Source of the DNA: Pseudomonas sp. RIT-PI-r
GTDB lineage: Bacteria > Pseudomonadota > Gammaproteobacteria > Pseudomonadales > Pseudomonadaceae
Direction: 5' to 3'
DNA: 64,000 nucleotides
Assembly (NCBI RefSeq): GCF_001297015.1
Contig: NZ_LIGE01000003.1
Span: 1-64,000 of the forward strand
In this document: positions 57,732 through 64,000 of the stretch, piece by piece
Layout: each line of letters starts with the position of its first letter
Numbering within the stretch: position 1 is the first letter of the stretch
Notes under the pieces: model-generated
What the model was told of the DNA's origin: nothing
Database searches by the model: none
The model's input: only the letters and a program-made list of their open reading frames with translations
Program-made: the position numbers and the translations under genes

Positions 57732-58436
57732 ATGGAAAACAGCGCCATCCGTATCGCCCTGATCGGCGATTACGACCCGCAGGTCACCGCACACCAAGCC
57801 ATTCCCGTCGCCCTCGGGCTGGTCGCCGAACACCTCAACCGCAACGTGCAATTCGAATGGTTGCCCACCGAGCAGATCCACGCCGATACGCCGCTCGAGC
57901 GGTTCGACGGTTTCTGGTGCGTACCCGCCAGCCCTTACAAGAGTGAAGCCGGCGCATTGCGCGCGATCCGTTTTGCCCGCGAACAGCAGCGCCCTTTCCT
58001 CGGCACCTGCGGCGGTTTTCAGCATGCGGTGCTGGAATTTTCCCGCAACGTGCTGGGCTGGGTGGATGCGGTACACGGTGAAACATCGCCCGACTCTGAA
58101 CGCGCGGTACTCACGCCGTTGACGTGTTCGCTGGTCGAAGTGGTGGACAGCATTTACCTGGTGCCCGGTTCGTTGATCGCCAAGGCGTACGAAACGTCGC
58201 AAATTCGTGAAGGTTATCGCTGCCGCTTCGGTGTGAATCCGCTGTTCGAACAGCAACTGCTGAGCGATCGGCTACACGCTGTCGGTCATGATTCGTCAGG
58301 GGATTTACGCGCGATTGAACTCAAGGATCACCGGTTCTTTGTCGCCACGCTATTTCAACCGGAACGTGCGGCGCTTAAAGGGTTGATGCCGCCGCTGGTG
58401 CGCGCGTTTGTTGAAGCTTGTGGGGAGTCACGTTGA
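57732..58436 (+). CDS. CTP-synthase-C-terminal-like class I glutamine amidotransferase homologue
   Basis: 234 residues from MENSAIRIALIGDYDP. The class I GATase fold is clear: FDGFWCVPASPYKSEAGAL (oxyanion region), FLGTCGGFQHAVLEF (nucleophile Cys, about 98) and, at the end, FFVATLFQPERAAL. In CTP synthase the last motif is Q-F-H-P-E; here the catalytic His is Gln, so the standard Cys-His-Glu triad is broken. The group is sometimes called CTP synthase C-terminal-region-related protein. Substrate unknown. Its stop overlaps the next start (TGATG), so they are co-translated. Confidence 0.82.
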   Translation: MENSAIRIALIGDYDPQVTAHQAIPVALGLVAEHLNRNVQFEWLPTEQIHADTPLERFDGFWCVPASPYKSEAGALRAIRFAREQQRPFLGTCGGFQHAVLEFSRNVLGWVDAVHGETSPDSERAVLTPLTCSLVEVVDSIYLVPGSLIAKAYETSQIREGYRCRFGVNPLFEQQLLSDRLHAVGHDSSGDLRAIELKDHRFFVATLFQPERAALKGLMPPLVRAFVEACGESR

Positions 58437-58741
58437 TGACTGATTGCTTTGCGGTGATTTTTACTTCGACCCGAACCGAAGGTGACAACGGCTATGCCGA
58501 GGCGGCCGAGCGCATGGCTGCGTTGGTCAGTGAGCAGCCGGGGTTTCTTGGGGTGGAGTCGGTTCGAGGGGCCGATGGCGTCGGGATTACGGTGTCGTAT
58601 TGGGACAGCGAAGCGGCGATTCTGGCGTGGCGGCGAAATCCTGAGCATCAGCTGATTCAAGCGCGTGGGCGTTCGCAATGGTATTCGGCGTTTCATACGC
58701 GAGTGTGTCGGGTTGAGCGTGAGTATCGGTTCGGGCAATAA
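58436..58741 (+). CDS. Antibiotic-biosynthesis-monooxygenase (ABM) fold protein
   Basis: 101 residues from MTDCFAVIF, with the ATG overlapping the previous stop. The ABM dimeric alpha-beta barrel pattern is visible: FAVIFTSTRTEGDNGYAEAAERMAALVSEQPGFLGVESV, then VSYWDSEAAILAWRRNPEHQLIQARGRSQWYSAFHTRV. Proteins of this type oxidise small aromatic substrates or degrade haem; others have no known activity. Two-gene operon with the amidotransferase homologue, under the divergent LysR regulator by inference. Confidence 0.85.
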   Translation: MTDCFAVIFTSTRTEGDNGYAEAAERMAALVSEQPGFLGVESVRGADGVGITVSYWDSEAAILAWRRNPEHQLIQARGRSQWYSAFHTRVCRVEREYRFGQ

Positions 58742-58765
58742 AATGGCGGCGCATTGACGGCCGCT

Positions 58766-58841
58766 TTCGCGAGCAGGCTCGCTCCCACAGGGGATTTGTG
58801 AACACCACGGTTCCCATGTGGGAGCGAGCCTGCTCGCGAAG
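58766..58841. repeat. REPIN, GGCTCGCTCCCACAG subtype, short centre
   Basis: TTCGCGAGCAGGCTCGCTCC... at 58766-58790 and its inverse at 58817-58841, with only about 26 bases between. Confidence 0.9.
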
Positions 58842-58866
58842 AGGCCCTCACCCTCACAGCATAACT

Positions 58867-59193
58867 TCAGCCACGCACCAGACTGCGCAACGCGACAATC
58901 TCCGGCACTTCAACCTTGCTCATATAAACGCGCAACGGCTCGGTGATGTTGATCCGGTCATCGATATGCTGATCCAGCAACAACTGAATCAAGTCGCGTT
59001 TAAGCGTCATGGTCTGCGCCGTCGCCGGCACCCAGACGAATTCATTCACAGGAATAATGCCGTCATCGGCCACGTCCATGCCAAACGAATCTTCGCTGAA
59101 ACGCACGATGTACTGACCGGTCTTGCGATTGAGGCCGACAAAACCCTTGAGGTCGTCGGCTGCCTGGCAGATGAGTTGGGAGGTGATGCGCAT
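58867..59193 (-). CDS. Conserved hypothetical protein
   Basis: 108 residues from MRITSQLICQAADDLKGFVG; GTGAGG lies upstream and the open frame beyond it is Arg-rich shadow. The sequence RKTGQYIVRFSEDSFGMDVADDGIIPVNEFVWVPATAQTMTLKRDLIQLLLDQHIDDRINITEPLRVYM suggests a small soluble alpha/beta protein. No export signal, no catalytic motif. I do not recognise a named family. Confidence 0.75.
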   Translation of the reverse strand: MRITSQLICQAADDLKGFVGLNRKTGQYIVRFSEDSFGMDVADDGIIPVNEFVWVPATAQTMTLKRDLIQLLLDQHIDDRINITEPLRVYMSKVEVPEIVALRSLVRG

Positions 59194-59414
59194 GGTAAAC
59201 CTCACGAAAAATGATCGATGGTTTACACGCAGGGCAACGGAGCGGCGCGCCCTCTGCCGGAGCGTCTGCCGTGGGCAAGCGTACTGCAAACCGCGCCACA
59301 AAAGTGCAGGAAAAATCGCTTTTAATACGTTTATGTCGGTCCTGCGATAGCACGCAATCGATTCAGTTGTTAAAAGGTACGTCTTTGAAAATGCCCTGCG
59401 AAAGGAACTCGAAC

Positions 59415-60542
59415 ATGCCCGCCACTTTCACCAAAAGCGCTCTGGTCCTGAGCCTGCTGCTCGGCCTCGGTCAGGCGCACGCCGCGACTCAGACGGACCC
59501 CGACGCAGTCGCTGCAACGCACGGTATTCCGCACCCAGCGGTGATCGCCCACCGTGGCGCTTCCTTCGATGCACCGGAATCTACCGCTGCGTCCTACCGA
59601 CTGGCCCGGGATCTGGGCGCCGATTATCTGGAAATGGATTTGCAGCGCAGCAAGGACGGCGTGCTCTTCGCCCTGCATGACGACAACCTGCAACGCACCA
59701 CCGACGTCGCCACCAAGTTCCCTGAGCGCAAGGACAGCCCGGCCACGGCCTTCACCATGGCCGAACTGAAAACCCTCGACGCCGGCAGTTGGTTCAACAC
59801 CAAATACCCGGACCGCGCCCGCCCGTCCTACGCTGGGCTGAAAATTCTCACCCTCGATGAAATCATCGACATCGCCCAGGCCAATCCACAACACAAGCCG
59901 GGCCTGTACATCGAGACCAAAGAGCCGCAACTGTTCCCGGGCATCGAACATGACCTGAAAGAAAAACTGCAGGATCGCGGCTGGCTGAGTCCGGCCGGTT
60001 CGAAACTGGCGAAAAGCGCGCTGGGCGTGGGTCAGGGCAAAGGCAAGGTGATCCTGCAGACCTTCGAGAAAAACAGCCTCGAACTGCTGCAAAAGGAAAT
60101 GCCGCAAGTGCCGAAGATCCTGTTGCTGTGGGTGGGCGCCGGCAGCATCGAGCCGAAATCCAAGGTGACCTTTGCCGAGTCCGGCGAGAAGGACAAAAAC
60201 GTTTTCTACGGCAAGCAGGAGCCGAAGTCCGAAGCTGAGTTCAAGCAATGGGTGGATTACGCCAAGGCCCAGGGTGCAATCGGCACCGGCCCTTCGGCGA
60301 AGCTGACCAAGGGCGGTGACCAGAGCTATTCGGATCTGGTGCAACCGTGGATGAACAAATACACCCATGATCAGGGCATGCTGGTGCACGTCTACACCGT
60401 CGACGAGCCAGTGGACTTCGAGAAAGTCATGGCCGCAGGCGTTGACGGTATCTTCACCAACCGCGCCAGCGAGCTGTTGAAGTTCTATAAACGCCCGGCA
60501 TCGGCCAGTGTTGATCAGGTGTTGAAGAACAACGGTTTCTGA
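59415..60542 (+). CDS. glpQ: Periplasmic glycerophosphodiester phosphodiesterase
   Basis: 375 residues from MPATFTKSALVLSLLLGLGQAHAA, with a signal peptide and AAGGAA nine bases before the ATG. The GDPD TIM barrel shows PAVIAHRGASFDAPESTAASY (catalytic HRG and E), DYLEMDLQRSKDGVLFALHDDNLQRTTDV (metal-binding E-D and catalytic H-D) and, at the end, LVHVYTVDEPVDFEKVMAAGVDGIFTNRASEL. It hydrolyses glycerophosphodiesters to glycerol 3-phosphate and an alcohol in the periplasm. Symbol by similarity. Monocistronic. Confidence 0.92.
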   Translation: MPATFTKSALVLSLLLGLGQAHAATQTDPDAVAATHGIPHPAVIAHRGASFDAPESTAASYRLARDLGADYLEMDLQRSKDGVLFALHDDNLQRTTDVATKFPERKDSPATAFTMAELKTLDAGSWFNTKYPDRARPSYAGLKILTLDEIIDIAQANPQHKPGLYIETKEPQLFPGIEHDLKEKLQDRGWLSPAGSKLAKSALGVGQGKGKVILQTFEKNSLELLQKEMPQVPKILLLWVGAGSIEPKSKVTFAESGEKDKNVFYGKQEPKSEAEFKQWVDYAKAQGAIGTGPSAKLTKGGDQSYSDLVQPWMNKYTHDQGMLVHVYTVDEPVDFEKVMAAGVDGIFTNRASELLKFYKRPASASVDQVLKNNGF

Positions 60543-60567
60543 TCTGAAATCGAGGCGCCTTCATCGC

Positions 60568-60623
60568 GGGCAAGCTACGCTCCCACAGGTTCTGTGCCGG
60601 TGCATGGCTTGCCCGTTTTGTTT
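60568..60623 (+). terminator. REP-derived terminator after the phosphodiesterase gene
   Basis: GGGCAAGC (60568-60575) pairs with GCTTGCCC (60607-60614), followed by GTTTTGTTT. The first half is a single REP end (AGCTACGCTCCCACAGG). Confidence 0.5.
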
Positions 60624-60703
60624 GGGTGCAGGGTTTTAAGGGTGAGTTAAGTTGCGCTGGTTAACCTGAGGCCACTTAAACGAATCAACCAAGGAATGAA
60701 CCG

Positions 60704-61009
60704 ATGAAAACTTTGACTGCCCTGTTTACCGCCGCTGCCCTGACTCTTACCGCTGGCCTGGCCCAGGCTGATGTTCGCGTTGACCAGATTCCTGAACTGG
60801 TTAAGTCGGGCAAGATCAAGTCGCTGGAGTCGATGAACGCCGAAGCGCTGAAACTGCATCCGGGTGCGACCATCACTGACACGGATCTGGATAACCACTT
60901 CAACGGTTATGAGTACGAAGTTGAGCTGAAGACGGCTGACGGCAAAGAGTTCGATGTGGACTTTGATGCGACCACTGGCAAGGTGTTGAGCAACAAGCAA
61001 GACACTTGA
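60704..61009 (+). CDS. Exported PepSY-domain protein
   Basis: 101 residues. A signal peptide (MKTLTALFTAAALTLTAGLAQA) precedes one PepSY domain (about 25-98): IPELVKSGKIKSLESMNAEALKLHPGATITDTDLDNHFNGYEYEVELKTADGKEFDVDFDATTGKVLS. AAGGAA precedes the ATG. PepSY domains inhibit proteases or bind small ligands; this is a single-domain periplasmic protein often linked to two-component systems, but none is adjacent here. A clean terminator follows. Confidence 0.9.
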   Translation: MKTLTALFTAAALTLTAGLAQADVRVDQIPELVKSGKIKSLESMNAEALKLHPGATITDTDLDNHFNGYEYEVELKTADGKEFDVDFDATTGKVLSNKQDT

Positions 61010-61023
61010 TTGAACGCACCACC

Positions 61024-61059
61024 AAAAGCCGCACGATTGAAAAATCGTGCGGCTTTTTT
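61024..61059 (+). terminator. Intrinsic terminator of the PepSY gene
   Basis: AAAAGCCGCACGATT pairs with AATCGTGCGGCTTTT around GAAA, followed by T. Confidence 0.88.
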
Positions 61060-61177
61060 GTGTCTGGTGTTTGGCTTGGTTGATGTGTTGTCAGTGAGAT
61101 TTTCTCCCCCTCACCCCAGCCCTCTCCCCCAAGGGGGCGAGGGGAAAGGGAGCCGATCGGGGTCCTTTCAAAGCCCC

Positions 61178-61264
61178 AGTGCGCCTCGATATTTCAGGTT
61201 GGCGTACCTCAAATAGTCATCACGGTCAGTCCCCTCTCCCTCTGGGAGAGGGCTAGGGTGAGGG
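61178..61264. repeat. Direct repeat, copy A (with CCCTCTCCC hairpin)
   Basis: Begins AGTGCGCCTCGATATTTCAG and ends in CCCTCTCCC...GGGAGAGGGCTAGGGTGAGGG. It is about 90 percent identical to copy B by eye. Confidence 0.85.
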
Positions 61265-61345
61265 AATAGAAAGCCGATCGGGGGCCATTCAAGGCCTGAG
61301 TTCGACTCGCAAACTTGCAGCCGACAAGAAAACACCAAGGACCTG

Positions 61346-61431
61346 AGTGCGCCTCGATATTTCAAGTCAGCGTACCTCGAATAGTCACCACGGTCAGTCC
61401 CCTCTCCCTTGGGAGAGGGCTAGGGTGAGGG
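61346..61431. repeat. Direct repeat, copy B
   Basis: Same unit as copy A, 168 bp downstream, with a 47-bp insertion-like difference between them. A shortened third hairpin (CCCTCTCCCCCAAGGGGG) lies at 61119-61139 with the shared tail GCCGATCGGGG. The CCCTCTCCC-GGGAGAGGG hairpin is a common intergenic repeat in pseudomonads. Confidence 0.85.
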
Positions 61432-61440
61432 GAAAGGGCA

Positions 61441-61884
61441 TCACGCCGAGGTGCTGACCAGCGAACCCGAGGTGCTCGAGTCGGAGTCCTGCAACGCCTG
61501 CAACAGCGAGGCGGTAGCAGTTGACAGGGACGCCGAGGTGGCGGTGATCTGCGCTTGTGCGGCAGCCACTTCGGCGACCTTCGCATCAGAATTTTCCTGC
61601 TTCGCCTGCGCCGCTTGCAACGCTTGCTGCTCCTCCTGCACCTGCTTCTGCCGCTCGGCGATCTGCTTGCGCAGTTCTTTCACCGAATCCGATTCTTCAC
61701 TGCTGGAATCGCTGTCACCCGTCGGCGTCGCACCGCCGCCCGCAGCGACTTTGCTGGTGTCCGCTTTCACGCCAGTGCTGGCGGCTGCCGTGGTCGAGGT
61801 ATCGTCACCGACGTCGCTGATCGCGGTTTTGCTCGAAGGTGTGGTGACGGTCTGATTGATCGAAACAGAAGTGATGCTGACCAT
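61441..61884 (-). CDS. FlxA-like coiled-coil protein
   Basis: 147 residues. A Ser/Thr/Asp-rich disordered N-terminus (to about 65) leads to a coiled coil (VKELRKQIAERQKQVQEEQQALQAAQAKQENSDAKVAEVAAAQAQI) and a Ser/Thr-rich tail. This layout resembles FlxA-like proteins. No signal peptide, no enzymatic motif. Low-complexity composition makes assignment weak. It stands alone between intergenic repeats and a chemoreceptor gene transcribed the same way. Confidence 0.65.
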   Translation of the reverse strand: MVSITSVSINQTVTTPSSKTAISDVGDDTSTTAAASTGVKADTSKVAAGGGATPTGDSDSSSEESDSVKELRKQIAERQKQVQEEQQALQAAQAKQENSDAKVAEVAAAQAQITATSASLSTATASLLQALQDSDSSTSGSLVSTSA

Positions 61885-62002
61885 GGAAAGGCTCCAATGC
61901 CGGTTATAGATAACCGGTCATCGACCACAGCAGCTTCAATTTGAGATCGACTGTGTACCGACTCGGTATCCGAACCGGTACACGGTCAGTAGCGTCAGGC
62001 GC

Positions 62003-63625
62003 TCAGGCGCTCAGGCGTGCAGTGACTTCGTTCAGTTGCCCGGACAGACCATGCAGGTTCTGGCTGGCGCTTTCAGTGCGCTGCACATTGTCGAGGTTGG
62101 TGCTGGCGATCGAGGTGATCTCGGTGAGGTTGCGCGAGATGTCTTCCGCCACCGCGGTCTGCTCTTCGGCGGCCGTGGCGATCTGCCGGTTCATGTCGCG
62201 GATCGCTTCCACGGCGTGGGTGATGCGCTCCAGCATCGCGCCGGCCTGAGTCACTTGCTCAACGCTTTCATCGCTGCGCGTCTGGCCGCTGTCGATGGCT
62301 TGCGCCGCGTCCACCGCGCCGGTCTGCACGCTCTGAATGATCTGGTTGATCTCAATGATCGACTCGGCGGTGCGCTGCGCGAGGTTGCGCACTTCATCGG
62401 CGACCACCGCAAAACCACGCCCGGCCTCGCCGGCGCGCGCCGCTTCGATCGCAGCGTTGAGCGCCAGCAGGTTGGTCTGTTCGGCAATGCCGCGAATCAC
62501 TTCCAGCACTTTGCCGATACGACCGCTGTCGGCTTCCAGACGACGAATCACCGTGGCGGTGTTGGCGATTTCGCCGCGCATCTGCGTGATCGAGTGGATG
62601 GTGCTCTGCATGACCTTCTCACCTTGTTGGGCGGACTGGTCGGCATCGTCGGCCGCCCGTGCGGCATCGGCGGCATGACGCGCCACTTCCTGGGCAGTGG
62701 CGGACATTTCGTTCATCGCCGTGGCCACCTGATCGGTGCGGTTGAACTGCTCGTTGGTACCACCGGCCATGGTCGTCGCGATGGCGTTAAGCTCGCCGCT
62801 GGCGCTGTCCAGATCCGCCGCGCTGCGCTGCAGACGAGTGAAGGTTTCGGCGAGAAAATCACGCAAGGTATTGGCGGCGGCAGCGAGGTTGCCCAGCTCA
62901 TCCTGACGGTCGCTGACCACGCGTTCAGCCAATTTGCCGCGACTCAATTGGGTGACGTAATCGATCAGTTTGCGGATCGGCTCGACCAGATTGCGGTTGA
63001 CCAGCCACAGGCTCAACAGGCCAATCAACAGGGCCGACGCAAGCATCACCAGCAGCCCCAGCCACACGGTGCGATCAGCCTCGGCACTGATCAGCGCCGA
63101 CTGCGCGGTGCCTTGCTTGCGCAATTCGGCGACCAGTTCGCTCATCTGATCACTCGCGGCACGGTCAACACCTTTGACCGCTGCATCACCCGCCGCCGGA
63201 TCACCACCGGCAGCCACGTAGGCATCGCGGCCCTTCTGATAAGCGCTACCCAATTGACGGTGCTCTTCGCGCAGGCGTTCGATGCGTGATTTCAGGCTCG
63301 GTTCGATGCCTTTCTGGCTGGCCAGTTCACCGAGAATGGTCTGCACATCACGCTGGCGGTCTTCGAACTGACCCCAGTATTTGCTCAGATCCGCCGGTTG
63401 CTTGCCGCGCAGCAGAACGTTTTTCCATTCCTGCACCTGCACCTTGAATTGCAGGTTGGCTTCGTCGATCAGTTGCGAGGTGTGCAACGGACCGGCGATC
63501 AACTGGCTGTAGCTTTGCACGCCGTTGGAGAGGAAATGAAAACAGGCCAGGGCGATCAACAGCATCGCCAGCAGACTGCCGCTCAGCAGGGCGAGAATTT
63601 GCGCTCTCAGGGATTTTTGCAGCAT
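62003..63625 (-). CDS. Methyl-accepting chemotaxis protein
   Basis: 540 residues from [16 protein letters not shown]. Transmembrane helix 1 at about 8-30, a helical periplasmic sensor to about 185 ([30 protein letters not shown], like the PilJ/TarH four-helix group), helix 2 at about 188-210 ([22 protein letters not shown]), then HAMP ([27 protein letters not shown]). The signalling domain has the hairpin tip [38 protein letters not shown]. It senses an external ligand and signals to CheA/CheW. Ligand unknown. Confidence 0.92.
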   Translation of the reverse strand: MLQKSLRAQILALLSGSLLAMLLIALACFHFLSNGVQSYSQLIAGPLHTSQLIDEANLQFKVQVQEWKNVLLRGKQPADLSKYWGQFEDRQRDVQTILGELASQKGIEPSLKSRIERLREEHRQLGSAYQKGRDAYVAAGGDPAAGDAAVKGVDRAASDQMSELVAELRKQGTAQSALISAEADRTVWLGLLVMLASALLIGLLSLWLVNRNLVEPIRKLIDYVTQLSRGKLAERVVSDRQDELGNLAAAANTLRDFLAETFTRLQRSAADLDSASGELNAIATTMAGGTNEQFNRTDQVATAMNEMSATAQEVARHAADAARAADDADQSAQQGEKVMQSTIHSITQMRGEIANTATVIRRLEADSGRIGKVLEVIRGIAEQTNLLALNAAIEAARAGEAGRGFAVVADEVRNLAQRTAESIIEINQIIQSVQTGAVDAAQAIDSGQTRSDESVEQVTQAGAMLERITHAVEAIRDMNRQIATAAEEQTAVAEDISRNLTEITSIASTNLDNVQRTESASQNLHGLSGQLNEVTARLSA

Positions 63626-63799
63626 CGAAAGATACTCAGGACAAGGATGAGGCACGCCCGGTGAGGCGTGAAATTTTGCCGGACATCCATGTCGGCGAGC
63701 CTTGGTTCATGGCCAATGGCGCGCAACCTAACGCACCTGTGATCGGCGCGCCAGAGCGCTTCTTGAAGAAAATCCGACTGCCGGTAAGTCGCTGATTTG

Positions 63800-63834
63800 A
63801 CGTCACTTTGCTGTCACATAAACGTCATGTGACA
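63800..63834 (+). promoter_or_regulatory. Candidate Pho box, also a long palindrome
   Basis: Three seven-base units at 11-bp spacing, ACGTCAC-TTTG-CTGTCAC-ATAA-ACGTCAT, fit the PhoB direct repeat (CTGTCAT-N4-CTGTCAT). The same DNA holds CTGTCACAT (63811-63819) and ATGTGACAG (63827-63835), perfect nine-base inverted repeats. It lies 75 bp upstream of the next plus-strand gene. Confidence 0.5.
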
Positions 63835-63902
63835 GTGCGATGATGCGGCTCAGTGAACCTGCCATTTGCGCGACCGACGCACCCTCCTCGCAGCGAGCCG
63901 CC

Positions 63903-64000
63903 ATGAACCACAGCCTCGACATCAGCCATCGCGATCCTGACCTGTTTGGCTTGCTCTACGGTTTTCGTTTTTTGCCTGGCGAGCGTGGCCGCGAAGTCGA
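63903..64000 (+). CDS. Partial gene, probable CorA/ZntB-type transporter
   Basis: Only the first 32 codons are in the window (MNHSLDISHRDPDLFGLLYGFRFLPGERGR...), cut off by the end. This beginning resembles the cytoplasmic N-terminus of pseudomonad CorA/ZntB-family divalent-metal transporters as I remember them. The frame is open and follows a good candidate promoter region. Function is tentative because no family core is visible. Confidence 0.45.
   Translation, partial: MNHSLDISHRDPDLFGLLYGFRFLPGERGREV

Noticed and set aside
57654..58256. N-terminal extension of the LysR gene by about 200 codons
   Set aside because: It overlaps a well-supported divergent gene and would place 200 non-homologous residues before the helix-turn-helix.

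Overview
The window is chromosomal DNA of a fluorescent-group Pseudomonas. Three things point there: GC-rich coding sequence, near-diagnostic proteins (AmrZ, RsmA/CsrA, the AST/aru arginine operon with its ArgR of the AraC family, the Aot transporter), and repeated REP/REPIN elements with cores such as GTAGGAGTGAGCCTGCTCGCG. From about 5.4 to 33.5 kb the gene order is rsmA-lysC-alaS-ltaE-astE-(PA0900-like)-astB-astD-aruG-aruF-aruC-argR-aotP-(PA0891-like)-aotM-aotQ-aotJ-acs. This follows the PAO1 order as I remember it, with one large insertion.

Layout. 0-5.5 kb: a tRNA-Arg(CCT), two small membrane/exported proteins, an isolated phnN, amrZ, mgtE, a small secreted protein, then three tandem tRNA-Arg(ACG) and a tRNA-Ser(GCT). 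5.5-11 kb: rsmA, lysC, alaS, threonine aldolase. 11.2-12 kb: an FMN riboswitch controlling a type II lumazine synthase. 12.1-20 kb: the arginine succinyltransferase operon, with REPINs between genes and two ArgR half-sites at its promoter. 20.3-25.3 kb: a giant leucine-rich-repeat toxin-like gene placed between aruC and argR. 25.4-30.8 kb: argR and the arginine/ornithine ABC transporter. 31.5-36 kb: acs, a small secreted protein and nrdB without nrdA.

The accessory core is 36.2-44.6 kb, visibly richer in A/T. It encodes an EcoRII-family restriction endonuclease, a Dcm/M.EcoRII-like cytosine methyltransferase and a Vsr nuclease. Between them lies a tight four-gene operon: SNF2 helicase, free-standing EcoRII-N-type DNA reader, MORC/MutL-like GHKL ATPase, HNH nuclease. 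My reading is a two-layer restriction system: a classical cutter plus an ATP-driven effector complex, both aimed at the same (CCWGG-like) site through related reader domains. Next to it is a BRO-N antirepressor-like gene preceded by a possible structured leader RNA and a coupled small ORF, probably a mobile-element remnant.

46-64 kb is a mixed region: exported and zinc-ribbon proteins of unknown role, a TauE exporter with an AraC regulator, a LexA-box-preceded pair of HTH proteins, an MBL-fold hydrolase with a divergent TetR regulator, a MASE2-GGDEF diguanylate cyclase next to a soluble PAS-PAS chemoreceptor-like protein, DUF1003, a LysR regulator divergent from a glutaminase-like protein, a periplasmic glycerophosphodiesterase, a PepSY protein, a membrane chemoreceptor, and the start of a probable CorA/ZntB-type transporter behind a candidate Pho box.

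Family assignments rest on reading motifs and on memory of the families. No database search was run.
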